Source of the DNA: Anthracocystis setariae
Taxonomy: Eukaryota > Basidiomycota > Ustilaginomycetes > Ustilaginales > Ustilaginaceae
Length of the DNA stretch: 64,000 bases
Assembly (NCBI GenBank): GCA_928724745.1
Contig: CAKMXJ010000037.1
Location: 868,001 to 932,000, forward strand
Direction: 5' to 3'
The number at the start of each line of letters is the position of its first letter. The first letter of the stretch is position 1. A program made the translations under genes and the position numbers. Of the stretch, positions 31,269 to 38,779 are shown one piece after another. The notes below the pieces were generated by a model. It saw only the letters and a list, made by a program, of their open reading frames with translations, ran no database searches and had not been told where the DNA came from.

Positions 31269-32938
31269 CAGTAACCCGAAACCGAATATCTTCTGCGCAT
31301 TCGCGGCGCATCGACTTCATTAAACGGCTGCGCAGAACAGTATCTACAAACCCTCACACCGCTCAAGTGCCCTCGAAGAAGCGAGCCAGACTTGGAAAAC
31401 GCACTATAGGAATGTCACCGACCCTACTTGCGGAGAACCGAACAATCAGACAAAGAGAGAAGGCGGAAGAAGACAAAGAGATCCTGAACTCAGCTCCTTC
31501 GCCTTCCCTCTCTTCTCCTTCTTCTCCTCCTTCTCTCTCTCTTCCTTCCTCACCACCACCACCACACTCCTTTCCTCCGCCGACGACAATGGCGATGTCC
31601 AAGAAGCAACGAGAGGCCCAACGCCGGGCCGTACTAGCTGCCGCCGCGAGGCGCGCAGCTCAGACGGCGAGCACCACCACCACCGACAACGCCGCCGTCA
31701 CCACCACGGCACCAACGACTTGTCCCTCTGGCCCGGATGCCATGGACATCGACGATGACGAGCCCTCTGCTGTCGACAGCATGGCTAGGAACGACTTCGC
31801 CGGGCCCTCTGTCAATCGCGACACGGCCATTACCTCAACGACTCCTCCCCATCTCTCGCCTGCCTTCCACGGGGAAGTGCAGTTGCTTTCGATCTCGCCG
31901 TCCGCCACCCGTGGCTCGGACTCGCCGCTGCCCGCCTCAACAGGCGCAGCATCAGAATCTCCACCGCCCATTCGAGTACCACTTTCCCCACCTCCGTCGC
32001 CTGCCAATCGTGGCTCGGCGTCATCGCGGTCCACCTCAAGAGACACGACTTCACCTTCGCCCCCTGCCCGGCGTGGCACGACGGATGGATCATTCTCGCC
32101 GCCCTCTGCTCCGGAGAGCACGGCACCCACGACGCCTGCATCCGCTCGACCGAGCACAGGCGGTTTGAGGTTGAGGTCGACGCGCAACGTCACCTCCCTC
32201 GCTTCCACCTCCTCCAACATGATCGCCGCTGAGCTCCCCCCGCCCAGCCAGCAATCCCTTTTCCGATGCCCTCAGGACGACGAGGGCAATCTCATCGACG
32301 ACGACGACGAAGAGGATGCAAGCGCCTCTCGTCGAGACCCTCCCAGCCTGGCACCCGAGCCCGCTGGTGGATGCGCGAGGTGGCCCTTGCCACCGCATCT
32401 TGCTTGGTCCGGACCGATGGACCCCGATATCGGCCTGGAGAAGCAACGCAGGTTCGTCGTACCTGCTGGGGAAGTACGTTGCTCATCCGAGCACTTCCCC
32501 AAGCATGGTGACGACCTGCATCCCGGATTCCGCGTCGCCGAACCGTCGTGCAAACCCTGCGAGACGCGCAGGATCCTTTGCACGTACGGCGCCGGTGTCA
32601 ACCACATGGGCCGGAATCGCGCAACAGACAAGGGTGCCTGCGACGCCTGCATCGTCAGCGGCAGGATTTGTCGAGGAACAGGATTCGAAGGCAAGCGCAC
32701 CCGACGAGTGGTACTCGCGGGTGAAATCCGAGCTGGACTGGAGGAGCTGCGACAAGCAGCGGAAGCCGGCATCAAGGGCGACAGGAACGTGAGGGGCGAG
32801 AAGAACAAACCTCGCCTCTGGACTCCGGCCAACGTCATTAGGATTGCCGGCACTCTTCGAAAGATGTTCGACGAGCGTGAAGCACTCGTCGGACGTAAGA
32901 CTGGACGTGGAAACGCGGACCAGGAATATGAAGAGTAG
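31265..32938 (+). CDS. Copia accessory ORF: six-cysteine, low-complexity protein
   Basis: 557 codons from the ATG at 31265. Other possible starts are 31412 and 31590; the last follows a long C/T-rich tract that looks like a 5' UTR and begins MAMSKKQREAQRR, so the true protein may be about 449 aa. The N-terminus is basic, then Ser/Pro/Thr-rich, then acidic (LIDDDDEEDA). Near the C-terminus are two CX2CX6C units, CKPCETRRILC and CDACIVSGRIC, separated by 19 residues, followed by a basic stretch (GKRTRR) and predicted helices. This resembles a Zn(II)2Cys6 cluster with an enlarged loop, so metal and nucleic-acid binding is plausible but unproven. No match to Gag, Pol or Env is visible. It lies between pol and the 3' LTR on the sense strand, 182 bp after the pol stop. 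Confidence 0.75.
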   Translation: MSVTRNRISSAHSRRIDFIKRLRRTVSTNPHTAQVPSKKRARLGKRTIGMSPTLLAENRTIRQREKAEEDKEILNSAPSPSLSSPSSPPSLSLPSSPPPPHSFPPPTTMAMSKKQREAQRRAVLAAAARRAAQTASTTTTDNAAVTTTAPTTCPSGPDAMDIDDDEPSAVDSMARNDFAGPSVNRDTAITSTTPPHLSPAFHGEVQLLSISPSATRGSDSPLPASTGAASESPPPIRVPLSPPPSPANRGSASSRSTSRDTTSPSPPARRGTTDGSFSPPSAPESTAPTTPASARPSTGGLRLRSTRNVTSLASTSSNMIAAELPPPSQQSLFRCPQDDEGNLIDDDDEEDASASRRDPPSLAPEPAGGCARWPLPPHLAWSGPMDPDIGLEKQRRFVVPAGEVRCSSEHFPKHGDDLHPGFRVAEPSCKPCETRRILCTYGAGVNHMGRNRATDKGACDACIVSGRICRGTGFEGKRTRRVVLAGEIRAGLEELRQAAEAGIKGDRNVRGEKNKPRLWTPANVIRIAGTLRKMFDEREALVGRKTGRGNADQEYEE

Positions 32939-33000
32939 CAGTCCAATGCAAAATGTCTTGATCGAAATGTACTTGTCTGTGCCGTGTGATGTGAGTGCTC

Positions 33001-33011
33001 GATGAGGGGGA
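33001..33011 (+). other. Polypurine tract of the copia element
   Basis: GATGAGGGGGA directly before the 3' LTR. Confidence 0.7.
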
Positions 33012-33012
33012 C

Positions 33013-33954
33013 TGTTGGATTCGCCTTACGAATCAGCTTTTCATCTCGCAATCGGGCACATCACATATCGGCACACAACACTCAGTAGTGAGTGTTGTAC
33101 ACGCGACGGCGAATGTCGAGACACCGGTCCCAATGTTCGCCGGGCGGATTTAGACATTTCCCGCGCCCACGCGACACCCGACAGTACCCTCATTGGTCCG
33201 CTGACAGGTCTCAACATTCGATACCAAATGTTGAGACCGCTCGACGAATCATGAACCTCAGTTACGAACCCACACACTCATCGCCCAATGACAGGACCAC
33301 ATTAGAGGGGTGGCAAACCGGTCCGCCCCGAACGGAACCTTCTACCTAGCATGGAAGAGGAGAGAAGGACGGGCGGACGAGACACGAACCAATCATGACT
33401 GAGGTACGAGGCTCAGTGGCGGAATAAGGGCCCACATGATGAAGAGAAACACTCAATAACGAGTGTTGGGGACATAGACGGAGGACAAGATAGTCACTAT
33501 AGGAAACGCATAGGGAGTATAGCGAAGATGGGGACACCTTCGCTGTACGAGTTAGGATCAAGACATATGTATATAAGACCCGGGACCAGCACCCGAGAAA
33601 GTGAATAGAACTTATCGAATCACTACCTTACTTATCGACTTATAAGATCTGACGACTAGCATCAACATCCGATATTGGATGTTGATCTTCCTCGTCCAAA
33701 TCCTTCGAAGCTTCTAACCGCTGCGCCCCGTTCAATATCGATATTGTCCTAGCATTACTAAGTCACAGACATCAAACTCTGTGATAGTTCGAGCACGGAC
33801 TTAACGACTCACGACACTCTCCCAAGATCGCAACTTAGGAAATAGGATATCGGATGTCAAACATCCATTACCGAGTGTTGTAAGTCGTATCTAACATTGG
33901 ATAAACTAACGCCGCGATAGCTACTTCGCATCGATTGACTTTAAGAATCTAATA
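33013..33954 (+). repeat. 3' LTR of the copia element
   Basis: 942 bp, matching 25721-26662. It is followed by the target duplication GGAAG. Confidence 0.95.
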
Positions 33955-34266
33955 GGAAGGTGGTGAGGAGAACAAAGCGGAACTGACCAAATCGGCGCGC
34001 TCAGCTTTCCGATAAAAAAATTTTCACACTCACACGTGACGCGTTAAAAATGCTTAATAATCAACATCATTTTCTACGTATATGTGAGATCTATCGAAAC
34101 TCGCTGGTGGTAGTACTTGTCCTCACGATCATGCAGAAGCAAATGCCGGGACCGAAAACTGTGATTGTAATGCAAAGTTGTTTACTCATCGGCGTCGTAC
34201 AAACTTAAACCCCACATTCCGGCCCACAACAACCGCTTCTTGCCGACGAAACCAGCTTGTACAACC

Positions 34267-35538
34267 ATGAACACCGACGACGCTCACACGCTCCTCGGAA
34301 ACTTCCCGGAGGAGCTCCGGGAAGGCATAATCAACCTCTCCGGCACCATCAATACCAACCGTTCACAGTCCGAGGTCAGCGGAGTACCTGAAATTCAACT
34401 CCCGGCAACATCCCTCGGTCCCTATGCCTGGTCTCCTAGCCCACCTCGCTATGTGCCTTCTCCTGTACATAGCTCACAAGTTCTGCTGCCGTCGCCGTCA
34501 CCATCACAAGCAATACCAAGTCAAGTTCCACCACACACGATCACAGTTCAATGGGTTCGAAACAAGCTAGATGAAATGGCAAGGTTTCCTAGCAAGACAC
34601 AGCCCCCGTGGGATCCTGTCTCTACCGACGACGTGGTGAGGTCTGTGGTAGCTCACAATCCTAACGTTGAGACTGCGAGCGCTGATAAAGGGAAGGCCTG
34701 GGATCGCGCTACGATTGAATTCAACATCAAGGCCGCTCAACAGGGACTGCCATTGCGATCTGAGCGTGGCATCAAGAGAAAGATCAGCGAACTAGCCAAG
34801 GCTCGCAAGACTCGATCGCTGAGGAACAGCAGATCAACAGGAATCACTGAACATCGTACCGAGATCGAGTCCATGCTCGACGAATTCAACGAGTCGGTGT
34901 CAGCTCGAGCCTCAAGAGGTTCTCAACCACGCGCGGACAATACAGAACAACAAGAGGATCGGGATAGGTTGGCACACAGGCTCAGACAGCATCAAGACAT
35001 GGTTCATGACGACTTCGAGGCACTACCTGATCCACCTCCGCATGGCGCTGTCGCAAGATCAATGACCACGCTTCGAGAACGCCGTAGGTCAGCTTCAAAC
35101 TCGCACGGAGAGTCAGACGAGGATCTCTTCACAGGACCAAGCCGCAAGCGCGCACGCAACACATCGGACGTACTAGGTGAGTTAACTCGAAGCACACAAG
35201 AGTATCGCGAATGGGAGAAGGACTTCAAGATGCAGCAACTTGAGCTGTTCAAGTCGCAGGTCGAAGCAAACAACAGGCACACAGAGGCAATGCAGCAGCA
35301 GCTAAACCAGCATGCTGAGTTGATGGCAGCGATGCTGGGTCTTATTCAAGGCAGGCACGGGGGTCTTAGTACTAGGTCAACAGCTTCGATTCCAACTACT
35401 CTCGACACCATCGAGGCCTCTCCTCGCTGCAACCGCTGTGCTGCTCCTCCTCCTCAAGATCAAGAATCGCCTTCGGCAAGAAGGCATCACCGCTCCGACT
35501 TCACTCGCATCACAAGGTCTCGAAGTCGTGGTCTTTAG
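34267..35538 (+). CDS. Companion ORF of the Harbinger-like element
   Basis: 423 aa from the ATG at 34267 (the frame is open from 34240). No family is firmly recognised. Residues 40-100 are Ser/Pro-rich. A central basic helical part (WDRATIEFNIKAAQQG, GIKRKISELAKARK) could be a DNA-binding segment. A possible nuclear signal (SRKRAR) follows. The C-terminal third is a Gln-rich, coiled-coil-like helix (about 310-370). PIF/Harbinger elements normally carry a second gene for a Myb/SANT-like protein needed for nuclear import and transposition of the transposase. The position, convergent with the transposase and inside the same ends, supports that role, but the Myb signature is not clear by eye. Confidence 0.5.
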   Translation: MNTDDAHTLLGNFPEELREGIINLSGTINTNRSQSEVSGVPEIQLPATSLGPYAWSPSPPRYVPSPVHSSQVLLPSPSPSQAIPSQVPPHTITVQWVRNKLDEMARFPSKTQPPWDPVSTDDVVRSVVAHNPNVETASADKGKAWDRATIEFNIKAAQQGLPLRSERGIKRKISELAKARKTRSLRNSRSTGITEHRTEIESMLDEFNESVSARASRGSQPRADNTEQQEDRDRLAHRLRQHQDMVHDDFEALPDPPPHGAVARSMTTLRERRRSASNSHGESDEDLFTGPSRKRARNTSDVLGELTRSTQEYREWEKDFKMQQLELFKSQVEANNRHTEAMQQQLNQHAELMAAMLGLIQGRHGGLSTRSTASIPTTLDTIEASPRCNRCAAPPPQDQESPSARRHHRSDFTRITRSRSRGL

Positions 35539-35566
35539 CTTATCATTCATGTATATAGAACGCAAT

Positions 35567-36848
35567 CTAAAGTACATATTCTACCTGAAGAGCTTCTTCG
35601 CTATCGGCCATCGTGAGTGAATTGATACCCGTCTGATCAAGCTGAGGGTTGGGTTGGGGATGAGCATATGCTACTCGAGGACGAGAGAAGTACTCCTCGA
35701 CTGTAGGAGGATCGCAGTGCATAGTCTTACTCACAATGTTACCTATGCAGCATGTCTTGGCGTTGTACAGTATGATACTTACGAGGTAATCCTTTCCGAC
35801 GGGGCTCAGACCCGTCTTCTGCTGCCTCTTGACATCGAACCGAGGCCATTGACCAGGTATCAAGCCGATAGACCATTCCACTTGTACTCTGAACTTGTTC
35901 ATTACATAGTTAAAGTTCGACTGGTAGTCTGCGATGATGTTACCCCCGAATCTTTGTGAGTATTGCCGACGATACTCCATAAGCCTGGTCCCCATACAAG
36001 TACATCTGCTTCCCGTCCTCCGTCTTAGCATGCGCTTGAGCCCATTGAGCCAGCTTCTGAGCGTGTGGAATGCGGCTGTCATGTACAGGCCCGAGGTACG
36101 GTTGCGAGCAAAAGATAATGCCATTTGGTACTGAGATTACTTGATACTTGAGAGCATGTAAGCGTTTGTGACCACTGTATACTCTCTCCTGATCCTCCTG
36201 CGGCCTCGCTATCGGCCTAACTGTGCCATCAATAGAACCCCATATGAGCGGGAGGCCAAACTTGCGATTGACGGCGGCGGCGTAGTGCTCAAGAGCTCGA
36301 GGCGACGTCAAGCGATGTCGGCGGCTTTGTACATTGAGCAAGTGACCCCATTCTTTGTATATAAGGTCAACCATTGTTCGTACGATCCTGCTGATGCGGC
36401 CGTGAGACCAGCCATACTGGCCTTCAAGCGAGCGAAGGGTCCGGCCACGTAGAAAGACACACACCATGAACAGAGCAATCTCAGAATCAACACAATCTTG
36501 CGCATGCGTTCGTATGACTCTTGGAAGCTTCATTGCATTGTGTATCTCTTTGAATGTGTCTGGAGTGAGGCCTGTGTCGGCGAGGAAGTGGACAGCGTCT
36601 TGCTCGATGATGATATTGGCAAGACGGCGAGGATGAAGGTTGGTTCGAGGGTTTCGTTGTGAGGCAGCAATGACTGCGACGGCATCAAGCAGAACGGCAT
36701 CTCCGGACGATTCTAACGCTTCGGCGTGCATGTAGCTCTGCATGATCGCGTCGGCGTCTTCCGAGAACGGCCGGAAGCGGCGAAGTAAGGTTTCAGAATG
36801 CGGGGAAGCGGCTAAGATGGTGGTAGTACTGGATCTATCACTCAACAT
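35567..36848 (-). pseudogene. PIF/Harbinger DDE transposase, frameshifted
   Basis: ATG at 36848 (the frame is open from 36875). An N-terminal helical part is followed by the DDE_4 nuclease: WGSIDGTVRPIAR (first D, near 36225), YSGHKRLHALKYQ, GPVHDSRIP (near 36085) and YGDQAYG (second D region, near 35995). The frame ends at a TAA near 35940. The rest continues in another frame (FGGNIIADYQ, NKFRVQVEWSIG with the catalytic E, to 35567). The break is about one base in AAGATTCGGGGG and no GT-AG intron fits. Harbinger transposases cut and paste DNA with TWA target duplications. This copy is probably inactive unless the frameshift is a sequence error. Confidence 0.75.
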
Positions 36849-37460
36849 ACTAGAAACCGGGCTCAAGAAGATCACTCGACCTCGACAGACGCTTGTTCAA
36901 CCTCAGTTTAACATCTCAGACTCGTTCTAACGTAATGGCAATGCAAACAATGTTATATTTCGCTTAAACTACACCCGATTAGAAGGGTAGCTGGTAAGAC
37001 GGAGACCTGACGAAGCTTAGCTGAAGGAGGTGGACGGTAAGATGGCCTCGAGGTGGAGAGACCACCTCTCGGTCATGCATGAACGTAACCGAGACGCCGT
37101 CTCTCCACCGAAAAGGTGGTATAACCAGCGGCCGAAACCTCCCTAACATAAAATTTCTTTCAACAACGAAAGCCTTTTTTTTTCTTTTTTGTTTTTTGGA
37201 AATTCTTTCAAAGCAAAGCGACTCACGTGACGCGTTAATGCGTTCTTCTCCCACTTTGATGTCATTGTCCATCATCTTGACCTTGTCGCATCCATTGCCA
37301 CCCGAAAGATCACTGCTTTCTATACACAGGGGACAAGCTATTGCGACCGGCTCCCACTTGCTGGTATCTTGGCATTGGCAAACTCATCACCTCACCAGCG
37401 CAGTCCATCAGGCCTGTCAATCTCGCAAGTTGAAGCAGGCGTCACAAACACAGCATCACA
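36849..37460. other. Right end of the Harbinger-like element and LEA1 promoter
   Basis: Candidate right terminus at 37128-37143 (CGGCCGAAACCTCCC), preceded by GGTGGAGAGACCACCTC and CCACCGAAAAGGTGG hairpins. T-rich DNA and CACGTGACGCGTTAA (37226-37240) follow; that 15-mer also occurs, with the same orientation, at about 34034-34048 inside the element. The LEA1 ATG is about 315 bp beyond the terminus. Confidence 0.5.
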
Positions 37461-38201
37461 ATGAAGCTCACACCGGAACTACTCTCACGGAGCCATTGTT
37501 CCATCAACACTTTGAAAGATCGCCAATTGGATCTGCGTGGGCTCAAGATCCCGGCGATCGAAAACCTCGGTGTGACAGGCGATCAGAACGACTCGATAGA
37601 CTTTACCGATAACGATATCCGCTTTCTCGGCAACTTTCCTCTGCTCCGTCAGCTCAAACATTTGCAACTGAGCAACAATCTCGTAACGCGCATCGACCCA
37701 TTGCTCGGCTCCTCACTGCCTGCGCTCCACTCCTTGACGTTGACGAACAACTCGATATCCGAGCTGGCCGAACTCGTGCATCTGGCGAAATGCTCGCGGC
37801 TCGAGTTCTTGTGTTTGATGGGCAATCCGGTGGCGAGAGAGAGCCATTACAGAGAGTTTGTCATCTGGAAGCTGCCGCAAGTGAGAGTGTTGGATTTCCA
37901 CAGGATACGCGACAAGGAGAGGGCGTTGGCCAAGCAATTGATGGAGGACGAAGAGGGCGAGCGGTCATCGTTGGCATCGGACATTCTGAGCAAGGGGAAG
38001 GCGGCGATGAATGTGGATGCGCAGCTAGGTAAGCGACGTACATTTGAGCCTGGTAGGTTAAATGGATCCAAACGTCGTTTGCTCACCGCCAAAGAGCGCA
38101 AAGCGATCGAGGATGCCATCGAAAAGAGCGAGAGCCTAGAAGAGATTCGCAGATTGGAAGAACAGCTCAAGATGGGTCATACATTTCTAGCATCTGGCTA
38201 G
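37461..38201 (+). CDS. LEA1: U2 snRNP protein A' (LEA1)
   Basis: 246 aa, single exon, ATG at 37461. Leucine-rich repeats occupy about residues 20-140: LDLRGLKIPAIENL, LKHLQLSNNLVTRI, LHSLTLTNNSISEL and LEFLCLMGNPV. An LRR cap (YREFVIWKLPQVRVLDF) and a Lys/Glu-rich tail follow. The start MKLTPELL is typical of U2A'. It binds U2B'' and stem-loop IV of U2 snRNA and is needed for stable U2 snRNP in pre-mRNA splicing. Length and ending fit fungal orthologues. The Harbinger-like element inserted about 315 bp upstream may lie in its promoter. Confidence 0.92.
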   Translation: MKLTPELLSRSHCSINTLKDRQLDLRGLKIPAIENLGVTGDQNDSIDFTDNDIRFLGNFPLLRQLKHLQLSNNLVTRIDPLLGSSLPALHSLTLTNNSISELAELVHLAKCSRLEFLCLMGNPVARESHYREFVIWKLPQVRVLDFHRIRDKERALAKQLMEDEEGERSSLASDILSKGKAAMNVDAQLGKRRTFEPGRLNGSKRRLLTAKERKAIEDAIEKSESLEEIRRLEEQLKMGHTFLASG

Positions 38202-38779
38202 ATCAGCCTGTCGCCCTCGTTTACAAATCAAATCAGCGCAGGCTCTTGATCGACTCAGCAGAGCTTGCTTTTGCTTGTTGACATTACCCCTCATGTCACC
38301 TTGTATTATTACTATATAGTCCGTCTAGCAACAACATACCAACTTGATTGCTGGCTCACCACGCATGGCTGATGCTATTGACCTACGCTAGTCCTTGCCA
38401 TTTGGAGGACGCACCTGGCTCGCAGTCAACAGCAGCTGTTGTCATTATGCGACAGTGTGAGTGTGACAGCCGGAAACAACCGAAAAACTGAGCTGGAGAG
38501 AAGTAGTCATTTTTAGCCAATAAAAATAATAATAATTCTTTTGTTGGGCCGTCAAAAGCACCTCAGCAGGCTGAGGTTTTTTTTTGTTTTGTTTTCTTTT
38601 GGTGGCAACAAATTTATTATATTGCTGCACTAAGCTTAAACCTAAGCCTACGCCTGGTTGACCTGACGCCAACTGAGCTGCAACCAATCAAGTTCCAAGT
38701 GTTGCTCACCTCACCTTTCTACTCCCCGCACCATCGCCATCATCTCGCTATTCTTATCTTTTGCCAACGTCATTTAGAG
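38202..38779. other. Intergenic region with hairpin and T-run
   Basis: No gene supported. At 38561-38576 a 6-bp hairpin CCTCAG-CAGG-CTGAGG is followed by nine T and further T-rich DNA, a shape like an RNA polymerase III or hairpin terminator, but no recognisable RNA gene precedes it. C/T-rich DNA before 38780 is probably the 5' UTR of the next gene. Confidence 0.4.

Larger units (their letters stand above)
25721..33954 (+). mobile_element. Complete Ty1/copia retrotransposon with extra ORF
   Basis: 8234 bp: two 942-bp LTRs, a half-tRNA-type primer site, one 1471-codon Gag-Pol ORF, a second ORF upstream of the 3' LTR, a polypurine tract, and a 5-bp target duplication GGAAG (25716-25720 and 33955-33959). 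The LTRs look identical over the parts compared, including all open frames inside them, and Gag-Pol is intact. Both point to a recent insertion and possible present activity. The LTRs end in TG...TA rather than TG...CA. It carries at least ten short palindromes of one family. Confidence 0.95.
25629..37146. mobile_element. PIF/Harbinger-like DNA transposon interrupted by copia
   Basis: Inferred from a DDE_4-type transposase (minus, 35567-36848), a companion ORF (plus, 34267-35538) and possible terminal inverted repeats: GAGGTTTCGG at 25637-25646 and CCGAAACCTC at 37132-37141, both with TAA a few bases outside (25629-25631, 37144-37146). The spacing from TAA to the repeat differs by 3 bases between ends, so the exact termini are uncertain. 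Without the copia insertion the element would be about 3.3 kb, normal for Harbinger. Hairpins of GGTGGT/ACCACC lie just inside both ends. Confidence 0.5.

Noticed and set aside
34665..34685. HNPNVETA in the Harbinger partner as another copy of the copia palindrome
   Set aside because: Only one arm (GTTGAGACT) resembles the family; there is no inverted partner, so it may be chance.
34034..37240. CACGTGACGCGTTAA at about 34034 and 37226 as terminal repeats of a transposon
   Set aside because: They are in direct orientation, one inside and one outside the candidate termini; ACGCGT boxes are common promoter motifs.
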